A stretch of 64,000 bases of DNA. It comes from Girardinichthys multiradiatus. Taxonomy: Eukaryota > Chordata > Actinopteri > Cyprinodontiformes > Goodeidae. The notes beneath the pieces were generated by a model that was given only the letters and a program-made list of their open reading frames with translations, did no database searches and was not told where the DNA came from. Position 1 is the first letter of the stretch. Each line of letters opens with the position of its first letter. This document shows, piece after piece, positions 32,474 through 43,659 of the stretch. The DNA lies in contig NC_061794.1 of the NCBI RefSeq assembly GCF_021462225.1, positions 45,384,914-45,448,913 of the forward strand, in the 5' to 3' direction. The position numbers were made by a program, and so were the translations under genes.

Positions 32474-33840
32474 TTTTGTCACCAATGCCACCAATATTCT
32501 GTTTGTGTCTTCCCTCTCTCATCTTTTTTTTTTAGAGGAATCATCTACATAAACTATTTTGCCGTGCAAAAGAGGTAGATCCTGCAAATCGCTTCTAGTT
32601 TTTTTTTTTTTTTTGCTTCTTTTTCTGCTAATTCTTCAGTAATAATGCTGAAACTGCATGGGGAACTCTTAAGGTTAAAGGGTGAAACAACACTATTGTA
32701 GCACTGACTTCAACTGCCATGGAGGCTACAATTACAGTTCTCACACAATATGGTTGCGCACACGCAACACTATCTAGTTTTGAAGAGAAATAGGCTATTG
32801 GTTTCATTTAATCTCCATGTTGTTGAACCAGAACTGAAGTCATAAAATGTCCCTTGCAATCTACCATCTGAACAAACGGTTTACTATAATCTGGTAATGC
32901 TAAAGCAGTACTGGAAACTAGAACTTGTTTTATGTTGGTAAATGCTTCTTCAGCTTCTACACTCCATTTCAGTTCAGACGTCATTTTCAGCTCTTCCTCA
33001 TACATTAGTTTGTTTAATGGAGCTACTATTTCTGCATAATTTGGCACCCAGTTTCTACAATAATTAGTTAGTCCAAGGAAGGACATCATTTGCTTTTTTG
33101 TTACTGGTTTTGGAACATGTAATATTGCAGTCTTTCTTTCTTCTACTATTGTGCGGCCCCCTGCGCTAAGATTGGGGCCTAGGTATTTAACCTCATTTTT
33201 ACACAACTGAAGTTTCTTTTTACTGTCTTTGTGTCCTTCTTCTGCTAAATGTTTTAATAATGCTATTGTGTCATTTTTATAGGTCTCCTCATCAGGAGAG
33301 GCTAATAGCACATCATCAACATATAATAAAACCTGACTACCTCCTGGAGGGTCAAACTTGGCCATACTTGCACTCATTACCTGAGAGTATATAGTTGGAC
33401 TTTCACAGTAGCCTTGAGGCAGTCTGGTATAAGTATATCTTTGTCCCTCAAAAGTGAATGCAAACCAGAACTGACTATCTTTATCTATAGGTACAGAGAA
33501 TGCATTTCTTATATCAACTACAGTAAATATTCTAGCATCTGGTCTTAGGGAATTTAATAATGTATAAGGATCAGGAACACACGGTGCTCTCTGAACAACT
33601 GCATTATTAACTGCCTGTAAGTCTTGTACCATGCACCATCCTGTTGATGGAGCTTGTTTTTTAACTGGAAAAATGGGGGTGTTACATGGTGATTCCTCGC
33701 ATTTTATTATCACCCCTGCAGTCATTAAATCTTTTATTACTGGTTTTATTCCTTCATGTGCATCATATTTCAAAGGGTATTGTTTTACACTGGGCCTGTA
33801 TTCTGTTTTTGCTCTAATTTGGACAGGTAACACTCCTTTT
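32474..33840 (-). pseudogene. ERV reverse transcriptase and RNase H
   Basis: A 341-codon open frame (32808-33833) holds the RT. Motifs from high to low coordinate: QYPLKYDAHEGI, PIFPVKK, FTVVDIRNAFSVPI (first catalytic Asp), LPQGYCESPTIYSQ, LLYVDDVLLASP (the YVDD catalytic pair), then the thumb and connection with FLGLTNYCRNW. RNase H begins near 32880. After a stop it continues with IAYFSSKLDSVA, AMAVEVSATIV and HPLTLRVPHAVSALLL to about 32640, with poor sequence up to Tc1-C. It is the least damaged part of the ERV. It would convert genomic RNA to DNA. Confidence 0.88.
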
Positions 33841-34440
33841 ACTAAACCACATCAGTAGGGTCTGTTGACCATAACTTATCAGGAACTTCATTCAAGAACT
33901 GTTCCTCCTGTTCAGTAAGGAATATTTCTCATTGATGCTTTGTATGCAAATGCATCCCTTCCTGCACTGTCACTGTTTAGAATAATGGCTTCCTAGTTAA
34001 TCCTGTGGATGCACTAGTTTCTGTATTCATTGTTGTTGCAAACCAGTCTGTGGCATCTTTTCCCCTCTGCACTATTCTTCCCATATTATGCCACTTAAGC
34101 TCTTTAACCTTGAATAAAGATATTTGTGGAGGTGACCACATTTTTCAGAGTTTCCTAGTGTCTTCCGCTAACACTACTTCAGCAACTGACGTACTCTTCC
34201 AATCAGTATAAACATAAGTTACCATGACTTTTATAGGGGTTACTTTAGTTAATGCTTCTTCATAAGTTTTATCTGGTCCAGGAGTATTTTTATACCACAT
34301 GGTAATATGTAGATCATCTGGTGTCATCTGATCTTGTAGTTGAGTTATGACATTTCTTCCTTCTGTTAATAAAGCTGTCCCTATGTCTAGGGGTGGTTTA
34401 TTTGGAACATCCAGTGAATAGTGGTAATAAAATGGTCTCA
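33841..34440 (-). pseudogene. ERV pol N-terminal linker before RT
   Basis: Frame 34145-34441 (MTPDDLHITMWYKNTPGPD, then ALTKVTPIKVMVTYVYTDW) and further broken frames lead into the RT. The position between protease and RT and the acidic, Trp-containing text fit the region that precedes RT in fish class I ERVs. No catalytic motif is expected here. Confidence 0.6.
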
Positions 34441-34655
34441 CTCCTTTTTAACATGAAATAATCTCCTTGGCTGAGTTCTGCTTTTCTCTTAACTACAATA
34501 TGTCCTTCTGAGGTTGGAATTAATGCTAACCCCAGATGTAGTAATCCATCTCGTCCCAATAGATTCACCGGACACTCAGGGAACATTAGAAAAGATAGCT
34601 GGCATGACTGTCCATTTGTTTTTATCGACGTCTGAGGTACTAGGAACAATTTCAC
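34441..34655 (-). pseudogene. ERV protease, active site missing
   Basis: Only the C-terminal half of a retropepsin is visible: FPECPVNLLGRDGLLHLGL (the LLGRD motif) near 34540-34600. The DTG active-site region expected upstream is absent, because the nucleocapsid knuckle at about 34690-34750 comes within 100 bases. A deletion between nucleocapsid and protease is the simple reading. Confidence 0.78.
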
Positions 34656-34689
34656 TTGTTTTCTGTCCTAGTCATGCTAAATCATTATT

Positions 34690-36060
34690 TCTCCTCTCAG
34701 GACAATCTCTGACCAGATGTCCTTCTTTCCCACAAACCCAGCACCCTGAGGTGTCTGTAATTTCCTCTGCTCACTCCTCCTCTCTCTCTCCTGCGATTTT
34801 GTCCTCTGCCTCTAAATTTTCCTCTTCCTCTGCTGTTTTGATAATAAAGCTGTTCTTCTTGCTGGAAAAAGGTGTTGACTATCTTTTTTTTGTTTTTTAT
34901 CCTTCATTACTTTTCTGCATGGAGGGCATGATTAACATAGTCTTCTAGATTTGCTGTGGGGAACCCTATAAAATGTCTCCTTACCCAGGTATTAATTGCA
35001 TCCCTGGAACCAGCATATAGTGCATTTTTTAACTGCTGTCGATAAGCTCCTTGCTCGTTTTCATCTTCTTGTAGACCACTGTGTATTTTAAACACTTATC
35101 AGTCTAATCCTATATTCTTCAAAAGGTTCTTCCTCTTTTTGTTTCACTCTGGCTATTTCTGCGTAGTCAGCTCTGTGTCTGTATCTAACTGTAAGCCTAT
35201 TGATTAATCCCCTCACTCTGTTTGTTCTGCTGTTAAAAAGAGTAAAATATTTTCTAAGGTTTACACAAAAAAAACGTGTCATGCCATGAACCTCCGTGAC
35301 AAGTTGTATCAACAGCCTTCAGCGTCTCAAACAATAATAAAAAAAATAAACACAAATAAAACATACATGATACATGGTGGGGATGGATTTATTCACCAAA
35401 GGGACTCATTTTAGTCCATCCAATCCTGTCAAACCTCATCAGATCTTTGGTACAAAACAAAGCTTTCCACCTACTCTTTTTACTCACTTTCTTCTGTCCT
35501 GCTATTCTACTTTGCAAGTCCATCAAAAATTACTTCTTAGCCCTCTGACCTTTTCTGCTTTCCAGAAAAACGTCCATTCTTTTCTCCTGCATCACATCTC
35601 TCTCTTTTTAGTTACTTTTAACCAATAATCTACATCATCATAACCTTCTTTGTCCATTTTTCTTAAATCACGTTTACTTTCATTGTACTTTTAATTATTG
35701 CATCCTATAGATCAACAAATTTTTTAGAGTTTAAACGACCATCATAATGATATGTGGTTATCCATTTATCTAAATATTTTTATTTTAATATTTTAATTTG
35801 ATCCTGTGCTTCTATAAATTTCCAATCTTTGCATTATTATTCATTTTTAGTTTATTTTTACTCGCCCCTTTTCCCATTTTTTTTATTTTTATTTAAATTT
35901 GGTCCAGCATATAAATACCTAGGGTATTCTAAATGCTGGATTATTCTGCTCAGTAGGGTGACAGAAAAATCTCCTTTTGTGGTAATTCTCACTTCAACTC
36001 TTTCGAGTGGAGAATTCTTGCCTTTGCTTCCACAAAAGTTAGTCACTTACAATCCCACTG
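34690..36060 (-). pseudogene. ERV gag, several frames
   Basis: The nucleocapsid zinc knuckle CWVCGKEGHLVRDC (C-x2-C-x4-H-x4-C) is near 34690-34750. Upstream are capsid-like segments: AINTWVRRHFIGFP (34907-35095) and RADYAEIARVKQKEEEPFEEY (35088-35312). Upstream of those is a degenerate matrix-like part near 35600-36046. Stops and frameshifts are frequent. It would form the viral core. Orientation and order agree with the LTR at 36555. Confidence 0.72.
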
Positions 36061-36554
36061 TTTTTGGTATGAGGTAAAACCTAGTGGTTTAAATCCTCCA
36101 TTTATTTCTCACATGCACACATTTAAACGCGGATTTTTCGTAGTATTTTTTGTTGTTTAAAAGACTTAAACGCGGACTCCGCTGTTCTGGAAACACGGAA
36201 TAGTATTATTTAGTATTACTTTCTTAATACTTATACTTTAAGCAGAACTCCGGCAAACTGCTGTTACCTGTTAGTGCCTAGGTTTACAGGGTTTGTTTCT
36301 TATTTCACGCAATGACCCCCAGTCATTCGTCACACTTTTTTAAATCTAGATTCAACTCACCACTTTGTCCTCTCCTCTCTCTCAGAGTTCCGTCAGCCGT
36401 CAGATCCCAGCGGGCGGGCCGAAATCCAGTCCCGGAAAGGGTCTGTGTGTCTCCCTGATGAAGACAACCGTGCGCACGGTCTTTTCCTGGAGTCTACCGA
36501 CCCGCTGGAATCATCAGGCGTAGTTGGAATCCGGCTATTGAAGGACCAAATTAA

Positions 36555-37052
36555 TGTCAGGTTTAAACAACCTACAATACTTATAACAACACAAAAAGAA
36601 GAGAGAGACAAATAATTTGTTGTTTTACTCGCTACGAGGAGAACGGTCAGGATGTGTTCATTTACAGACACCACACCGCTCTGAACCGCATCTGTCCGTC
36701 CCTCTCTTTTTATTATCATTCGGGGGTCCCTAGTTACAAAGAACGTTGCTCTCTAAGGATGGGAAACAACACCTGCATCGTAAACAGGTCATAAACACTA
36801 TTATCTTTCAACAACACACTTCCACAGTCTCCATCTTTAGGATCAGTGCGTCTTCTGTTCAGTGCAATCAGCCTTCATCTTTATGACCTCCTCAACAGGA
36901 CTGTCTCCTTCTCAGCTCCATTTATGATCTTTGCCTGCAGACAACTCACACATCCTTACTCACACAAACATCATGAAAGGTTATAAGATCAAATAGTCAA
37001 GTTAAAGAATAGGAGAAAATATAAGATACATCTATATTCAATTATTCCAACA
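36555..37052 (-). repeat. ERV 5' LTR
   Basis: 498 bases with TG/CA ends: on the minus strand it starts TGTTGGAATAATTG and ends AAACCTGACA. A few bases further in, the internal sequence has TGGTCCTTCAATAGCC, a TGG-starting candidate primer binding site (tRNA not assigned). The outer end lies exactly at the start of gypsy 2 LTR sequence (37053). No matching 3' LTR was found in the window. Confidence 0.8.
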
Positions 37053-37151
37053 GTTACCTGTGTGACGTTTTCTTGTGGCTGAATAAACCTTTTAAACTTT
37101 CAGTACTGTGTCTGGCTGAATCTTGGGTCCGCCTTTTTCTGATTCATAGCA
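37053..37151 (+). repeat. 5' LTR of gypsy 2, right part only
   Basis: Matches the last 100 bases of the 3' LTR, including the AATAAA in CTGAATAAACC and the end TTCATAGCA. The left part is missing where the ERV LTR abuts it, which suggests the ERV inserted into this LTR. Confidence 0.85.
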
Positions 37152-37168
37152 GAAAAATCTGGCCAGAA

Positions 37169-38160
37169 ATGGACCCATCACCAGCACAACAGTGGCGTAC
37201 CCACATTGATGAGACCCTTTCCTGGTTGGGTTCCGGCATGGAGGAAATAATTTCCACATTACGTTCTGGCAATCTTGTCTCCTAGCCACCACCGTCACAA
37301 AGAAACTATGCCCAAGTAACACGGACAACAGCAGAGGTAAGGGAGCCACGCCTCTCTCCGCCTGAGATGTTCAGGGGAGACTCAGACCAATGTCGAGCTT
37401 TTCTAACTCGGTGTGAAATTCATTTTGAGCTTCAGCCGTCATCCTTTCCCAATGAACGTTCCAAGGTGGTGTTTGTTATATCTCTGCTGGCAGGAAAGGC
37501 AAAACAGTGGGGAACTGCTGAATGGCATAACAGGTCTGCATCTGGTAATCTTTATGAAACTTTTTCCAAGGAACTCATTCGAGTTTTTGACCCGGTCATT
37601 CCAAGTCATGAGGCCGCAAGAGGATTATTGTCCCTCAAACAGGGTGATCAGCCTGTCTCGACCTATATAATTGACTTTCATTTGTTGGCTGCAGAGAGCC
37701 GTTGGAATGAGGCAGCACAAATGGATGCATTCATGAAAGGATTAAACAAAGACATCAAGGATGAGCTAGCGACCCGTGACTATCCTTCTTCCCTGAAACA
37801 ACTCGAGGATTTGGCTGCTCGCATTGATATTCGGCTGGCAGAGAGAAGGAAGGAGAAGCGCCATGAGAAGGGTCGCTCATCATTAACTCAGGTTTCTGCA
37901 CACCAGTGTGAGAGAAGGAGTCGGTCACCTCTCACTGAGGAAAATGATAATTGTGAGCCCATGCAATTGGGCAGAACCAAGATTACCCCTGAGGAGAAAG
38001 ATCGTCGGAGAAGATTCAAGCTCTGTTTTTATTGTGGACAGAAGGGACATTTAGCATTCAGGTGTCCACTAAAAGGACAGGCTCAGCAGAGGAAGGGAGG
38101 TCTCTACTCAGCCGAAGTCAACTATCTGCCTCCTCCTTCTTGTTTCCTGCCCATTTTCAA
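37169..38160 (+). pseudogene. Gypsy 2 Gag
   Basis: Starts at ATG 37169 (MDPSPAQQWR). A TAG at 37283 interrupts the N-terminus. The frame then continues as a 295-codon open stretch (37367-38254) with the capsid (MFRGDSDQCRAFLTRCEIHF, then LLSLKQGDQPVSTYIIDFHLLA) and the nucleocapsid knuckle [14 protein letters not shown] (about 38023-38064). Sequence related to the pol frame begins overlapping near 38090, so a one-base indel just after the knuckle probably moved the protease to another frame. Gag forms the particle and binds RNA. Confidence 0.85.
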
Positions 38161-39336
38161 ACCTCTTCTTTGTCTCTCCAGGGGGCCGTGTTTATTGATT
38201 CAGGAGCAGATACTGAATTCATGGACGAAACATTTGCAAATAAGAACGGCATAAAACTTATTCCGTCAGCTGACACAAGAAACGTGCTAGCTTTGGATGG
38301 TCACAGCATGAACAATTCACATCTCAGGACGGAGGAGATTACCTTAATAGTTGGAGGTAATCATCAAGAAAAAGTAACTTTCATGATCATTAATTCACCT
38401 GAACTTCCTGTAGTCCTAGGGGCCTCCTGGTTGCAGAAACACAACCCTCACATCGACTGGAAGAAAAAAGAAGTTCTGGGTTGGTCTGAGTCATGTTCTG
38501 CTGACTGTCTTTTGTCTGCTGCTACGGAGGTCAGTGTGGAGAATGAGGTTGAGGATACCTATCTGGATTTATCCACGGTACTGCAAGAATACCATGATTT
38601 AAAGGAGGTTTTTAATAAAATCAAGGCCACAGCTCTGCCACCCCATAGACCTTATGATTGTGCTATTGATTTGCTTCCTGGCACATCACCCCCTAAAGGC
38701 AGAACCTATTCATTGTCTGGTCCAGAGCACAGGGCCATGAAGAGTTATGTTGATGAGGCATTAAAGGCAGGGCACATTCAACCCTCTTCCTCTCCTGCAG
38801 GTGCTGGTTTCTTTTTTGTGGGGAAGAAGGATGGTTCATTGAGACCATGCATTCATTGTAGAGGCCTTAATGAGATAACAGTTCAAAATAGATATCCCTT
38901 ACCCCTCATGAACACAGCTTTTGATCAGATCGAGGGAGCCAAGATATTTTCTAAGCTGGATCTAAGGAATGCATGTCATCTGGTCCGAATCAGAGAAGGA
39001 GATGAGTGGAAAAAGGCTTTCAACACGCCTACGGGCCATTATGAATACAAGGTCGTGCCTTTTAGACTTACTAACGCTCCTGCAGTTTTTCAGTCATTGG
39101 TCAATGACGTTCTAAGAGACATGGTGGGTCAATTCATATTTGTTTATCTTGATGACATACTGATTTATTCTCAAGATCTGGAAACCCACAGAAAACAGGT
39201 CAGAGCTGTTCTCCTGCGTCTTCTCCAAAACCAGTTGTTCGTCAAGGTAGAGAAATGTGAGTCCACATATCTACCACTTCCTTTTTGGGCTTCATCCTTC
39301 CCCAGATCAAGTGCTTGTCGACCCCTCCAAAGTTAA
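38090..39336 (+). pseudogene. Gypsy 2 protease and reverse transcriptase
   Basis: One open frame with the protease active site in [17 protein letters not shown] (38190-38240) and [17 protein letters not shown] (38410-38460). The RT follows with [19 protein letters not shown] (about 38645-38700), [24 protein letters not shown] (first Asp), [13 protein letters not shown] and [10 protein letters not shown] (YLDD). A frameshift follows VEKCE near 39260. The protease would cut Gag-Pol and the RT would make cDNA. This is the best preserved gypsy coding part in the window. Confidence 0.9.
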
Positions 39337-39960
39337 GGCCGTATTGGAATGGCCTGTTCCAACTGATCGCAAGCAGCTTCAAAGATTTCTGGGCTTCGCA
39401 AACTTCTATAGGAGGTTTATTAGAAATTACAGCCTGGTTGCTACTCCCCTAAACGCTCTTACCTCTTCCAAGGTGAAATTTGTGTGGAATAAGGATGCAG
39501 AGAAGGCCTTCAATAGGTTAAAGGAACTCTTCACGTCAGCTCCAGTGTTACGGTCTCCTGACCCAGAGAGACAGTTTATTGTGGAGGTGGATGCCTCAAG
39601 CACTGGGGTCGGAGCTGTATTAAGCCAAAGAGGTGAGGATGATCGTGTTCACCCATGTGCCTTCTTTTCAAGGACTCTGTCACAGGCTGAGCGGAATTAC
39701 GACGTTGGAGACAGATAGTTATTGGCTGTCAAGTTGGCGTTGACAGAGTGGAGACATTGGCTGGAGGGGACTAAGGAGCCGTTTATGGTGTGGACTGACC
39801 ATAAGAACTTGGAGTACCTGAAATCAGCAAAACGGCTAAACCTCAGACAGGCTAGGTGGGCTTTGTTTTTTGGTCGTTTTAATTTCTCCCTATCTTACAG
39901 GCCAGGGAGTAAAAATGGCAAACCTGACGCCCTATCCCGGATTCAAGAGCCTGAAGAATC
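39290..39960 (+). pseudogene. Gypsy 2 RT thumb/connection and RNase H
   Basis: Continues in a new frame with [32 protein letters not shown] and the RNase H start [14 protein letters not shown] (about 39585-39630). A TAG at 39716-39718 replaces a GAG codon expected before LLAVKLAL. RNase H then continues through [17 protein letters not shown] (about 39790-39845) and [13 protein letters not shown]. RNase H would remove RNA from the RNA-DNA hybrid. Confidence 0.87.
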
Positions 39961-40059
39961 TCAGTCTGCGTGTGAAGAGGAGTTTATCCTTCCTGAAACT
40001 GTCAGGTTGTCTGTGTCCCGAGTGGAGGTGGAATGGGAGGTCCAGGAAGCCATTAGAGA

Positions 40060-40590
40060 TCTGCCTATCCCACCATCATGTCCACCTGACTGCTGTTTTG
40101 TCCCTGAACGCCTTGTGCCTAAGGTACTGGAGTCTTGTCATTGCTCTCATTTAGTTTGTCATCCAAGAATCAGCAGAATCATTCAGACAGTTTGAACTCA
40201 GTTTTGGTGGCCATCGCTGGTCAAGGATGTCAAAGACTTTGTTGCTGAATGCACTCAATGTTGTCAAGCCAAGCCTTCTCGTTGCACCCCTGCGGGGTTG
40301 TTGCACCCTTTGCCAATTCCCCCTCGCCCATGGTCACATATTGCGATGGATTTTGTGACAGGTCTACCGGTTTTTAATGGTCACTGTGTACTACTAACTA
40401 TAATTGACAGATTTTCAAAAATGGTTCATCTGGTGCCCTTGGAGAAGCCTCCATCTGCTAAGGAGATGGGTGAGATATTGACCCGAGAGGTTTTCAGGCT
40501 CCATGGAATTCCAAATGACATTGTTTCCGATAGAGGACCCCAATTTGTGTCACGTTTCTGGAAGGAGTTTTGTTCGTTTTTGTTCGAGTA
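40060..40590 (+). pseudogene. Gypsy 2 integrase, truncated in the core
   Basis: The zinc-binding region ends [12 protein letters not shown] (about 40250-40285), preceded by a TGA at 40193. The core has the first Asp in AMDFVTGLP (about 40345) and the second in [12 protein letters not shown] (about 40530-40560). The text stops matching right after KEFC (about 40575). The third catalytic residue (Glu, in the expected NGQxER motif) and the whole C-terminal domain are gone and LTR sequence follows. It cannot be active. Confidence 0.88.
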
Positions 40591-40591
40591 G

Positions 40592-41108
40592 ATATCCAGC
40601 GTTCCTTCCTGTCTGATCATTGTTCTTGACCTTGCCTTGTCTTTTGGATGTATACCCCTGCCTGCTCCCTGTCGGACTATTTGGATTTTGGTTGTCGACC
40701 TTGTTTCCTGCATCTGGTTTATGCCTCTGCCTGCCCCTTGCCTGACGCCTCTTGTTCTGATCGTTGACCCTGTTTCTGTCCTTGGATTATTGAGCCTGCC
40801 TAACCCTCGGATTATTCAGCCTGGAGTCACTTCTTACCTGTGCTGTGGAGATCACCGCCTGCCGCCCACTGAGGTTTCCCCTCTGGGTTTCAAGTTCTAC
40901 TCAAGACAAAAGCAGGTTAGTGGCTTTTCTGATCCCTGCAAAATCTGGAGAGACTACAAGTCACTAATCCCTCTTTCTGCCTCAGTGATTCCTGGAAGCT
41001 GTGAGGAGTGTTTCCTGTGTGACGTTTTCCTGTGGCTGAATAAACCTTTGAAACTTTCAGTACTGTGTCTGGCTGAAATTTGGTTCCGCCTTTTTCTGAT
41101 TCATAGCA
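40592..41108 (+). repeat. 3' LTR of gypsy 2
   Basis: The right end matches the 5' LTR remnant through TTCATAGCA. It is C/T-rich with repeated CCTGCCTG-type text and carries AATAAA at about 41039. The left edge is unknown because the integrase deletion may have removed the first LTR bases. Confidence 0.8.
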
Positions 41109-42140
41109 AATCTTCCATAATAGCTACTTGTCACAAATCTGCCAGCGAGGTTATTAAGCTCTGAGAGAAAAAGTGTCAGTTTGGTCTTTTCCTTATGTTA
41201 AATCATATCACTATAAGTAATAAATCGGCATAACTGTTTTAGCTGCTGCAGTACCTAACTGAAGCTGTCTGTTTGAGCTGAGACAAGCTATTTTTCTATT
41301 GTTAATACTGGTAAATGGTAGCTGTTTTAGTTATTCACCAACTTGTACATGAATGTTCTATATTCTTATTCATTTTCATATTTTCAGTAAAAAAATGTGA
41401 ATTTTGTTAACACAATTTTAAACTCTTTTAAAACTGTGGAAACAATTTTAATTTTAAACTGGGGGTCAATGTGTAGTTTCAGCACAGAAAACAAATATTT
41501 TGAGACATTTTTGTGTCGATGTTTTGAAGCAGGCTCCTGTGGAAAGGTCATAAGCTGGTAGACTCTTACCTGCAATAGAAAAACACCCTTTACACCATTT
41601 CATATCAGGCTTTCCTTTCATTGCTGTTGGAAGAGATTAGGCCATGAAAAGATTATGCATTAGTTCCTATTACCACATGCATATCTATATGCACCACCGT
41701 TGCAGAATCAGCACAACTGCAGCTAGTAACAACATTGCTTCTGACACTACACTATGCAAAAACCTTAGATGTGTGATGGTTGAACCTCACGGTGTTTTGT
41801 CTGACTTGACCACTTGGATCCACTCTAGGAGCATTAAAACTTTAATGTAATTACTGTTTTATAATCCCTAAAACTGCATTCACATTTGTGTTATACTGTT
41901 GTTGACCCAGAAGTCTAACAATGAAGACAGTTATTTTAAGGTTTATAAAAATGATTTGTTTTGTATGAAACAGCTTCTGCAAAACAAGTTAGGTTCTGGA
42001 TCAGTTAGTCTCACATGGGAACTTAATGAGGCATAAAAAACAAATATTAGTTTAAGTGAAAACTTTTTGTTTTTATGTTTTCACTGCCTTCACCTGTTAT
42101 CTATGTAAGGAAGCAAGCAGATTACATGTAATCTTCACTT
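41109..42140. other. Non-coding stretch
   Basis: No gene was recognised; AT-rich. Confidence 0.5.
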
Positions 42141-42149
42141 CCTCATTCG

Positions 42150-42540
42150 CAGCAGAGTAGAAAGGAACGAATTGTTTTTACAGAGAGAAATCTTCAGAGG
42201 AACCAGGTTCAGGATGAGCAGCCATCTGCCTCCTGCCGGTGTTGGGGAGGAGCCCTGATGTTGTTGACAAACGCTTATTCAAGTAATAACAAATACCTGC
42301 CAGCAAGAAGAAGAAATGGCAGAAAGAAAGAACACATTGAATACAAAGCTATGGCAGATTTCAGCAGAGGATAGTGTCCTTGCTCCCACGGTCACAAATT
42401 CAGCATCAACTACAGAGACTACAGAGCAGGGACACTAAAGAACACAGAAGCACTGATCCGGGCGTACTTTCTATGTGAAAGAAAAGTAAAAACATTAAAG
42501 GCAGTAGGAGCTCCTTTAATGGCTTCATCTAGGAGAGAAA
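42150..42540 (+). repeat. Diverged partial copy of repeat R1
   Basis: Shares with R1 the text GAACCAGGTTCAGGATGAGCAG...CCATCTGCC and, after an unrelated stretch, AAGCACTGATCC(G)GGCGTACTTTCTATG and the CTCCTTTAATGGCTTCATCTAG part. It is more diverged than the copies at 16010 and 44188. Confidence 0.6.
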
Positions 42541-42829
42541 CACATCTAAACAGATTTTTGTTTTAGATTTCGTCACTCACAGTTGAAGAGTACCTATGAT
42601 AAAAATTAATGACTTCTACATGCTTTGCAAGTGGGAAAACCTGCAAAATCTGCAGTGTATCAAATAATATAACAAATCCTCTTGATCAAGTGAAGATTTC
42701 TTAAGTAAATGTTTAATTACAGCTACCATAAAGGCCTGTGGTACTGTTTACTGTTTACTAAGGATAGGTTAATCATACCACTTCCTTAAATAATTTTGTT
42801 GGGATTGGGTCTAACATACAAGTTGAAGG
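42541..42829. other. Short non-coding gap
   Basis: Nothing recognised between the R1 fragment and the L2-like pseudogene. Confidence 0.5.
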
Positions 42830-43490
42830 TTTAGATTAGGCTAATATTTTTGATAACTCAGGAAGCTCCACTGGATCAGAACAGTCGAAACACAGATCAG
42901 GTTCTACTGTTACTTCCAATGTTGTCTGACTTACTGAGGATGAAGTAATCATGTTCGGGAGAATGCCAAAGATTTTATTTTTAATATAATACATTTTATT
43001 TAAAAAGAATCCCATAAAGTCATGGCTGCTAAGAGTTAAGGGAATGGATGGCTCAACAGAGCTATGACTCTGCGTAAGTTTAGCAACTGTACTAAAGAGA
43101 AACCTAGGATTATTCTTATTCTCTTCTATTAATGATGAGAAATAAGCTGTTCTGGCTTGGTGAAGTGTCTTTTTATACAACAGTAGGCTATTTTTCCAGA
43201 TTAAGTAGGAATCCTCTTGGTGTGTACAGCGCCATTTTCTCTCCAATTTCCTGACATTGTGCTTTAAAGTACGCAGCTCTGAATTAAAGAAGGGAGCCAG
43301 TCTTCAATGAATAATGACCTTCTTTTTCAAGGGGGCTACATTGTCTAATGCACCACACAGAGAGGAAGTAACACTATGAACAAGAGAATCAATTTGTGAA
43401 GGGGCAGAAACAAAATTATTGTACTCATCTCTGTTCATACTGAAATGTTCTTTCAGGTGTGTAGTACTCTGTTAAATTAAACTTAAAGGT
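42830..43490 (-). pseudogene. L2/CR1-type LINE ORF2 fragment (between endonuclease and RT)
   Basis: The minus strand reads APFFNSELRTLK (about 43265-43300, after a stop), then the open frame 42836-43246 with RKWRCTHQEDSYLIWKNSL, TAYFSSLIEENKNNPRFLF, STVAKLTQ and SHDFMGFFLNKM. This is the linker between endonuclease and RT in fish L2-like LINEs. Neither catalytic domain is present. It probably arose as an internal fragment of a longer insertion. Confidence 0.8.
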
Positions 43491-43659
43491 TATTAAAAAA
43501 TTGTCTGACAGGACAGAGTTTTTCAGAGAATATGACTTATGACTTCCACATTAATGTATTTTAAGTTGTTACATCTTATTTAAACCAGGCACTGGTAAAA
43601 TATCTGCAATGATAACACCTTCACATGTTTGCTGTGTCCCCTAGAAAACTTGTGTCATG
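43491..43659. other. Short non-coding gap
   Basis: Nothing recognised. Confidence 0.4.

Larger units (their letters stand above)
28790..37052 (-). mobile_element. Endogenous retrovirus, class I (gamma/epsilon)-like, defective
   Basis: Minus-strand order: LTR (36555-37052), leader, gag, protease, RT, RNase H, integrase, env. The RT has LPQGYCESPTIYSQ and YVDDVLLA, as in gamma/epsilon-type viruses. It is an old copy: gag is in several frames, the protease active site is missing, the integrase core is deleted, Tc1-C (30862-32471) is inserted between RNase H and integrase, and no env transmembrane subunit or 3' LTR is seen before repeat M begins. The 5' LTR sits directly against the cut LTR of gypsy 2. 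Confidence 0.9.
37053..41108 (+). mobile_element. Ty3/gypsy LTR retrotransposon 2, deletion derivative
   Basis: Plus-strand order: partial 5' LTR (37053-37151), gag, protease, RT, RNase H, truncated integrase and 3' LTR (to 41108). The 99 bases kept of the 5' LTR match 41009-41108 closely (CCTGTGTGACGTTTTC, CAGTACTGTGTCTGGCTGAA). The integrase is cut off inside its catalytic core and joined almost directly to LTR sequence near 40580. The leader between LTR and gag ATG is only 17 bases, similar to gypsy 1, so the two may be related families. Confidence 0.9.

Noticed and set aside
34514..34948. 144-codon plus-strand frame
   Set aside because: Antisense to ERV protease and nucleocapsid; Ser-rich low-complexity shadow.
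36393..36719. 108-codon minus-strand frame at the ERV leader
   Set aside because: It crosses the LTR boundary and leader, where no protein is expected; low support.
40637..41164. 175-codon plus-strand frame in the gypsy 2 3' LTR
   Set aside because: Lies in the LTR, with C/T-rich repetitive text; no known protein.
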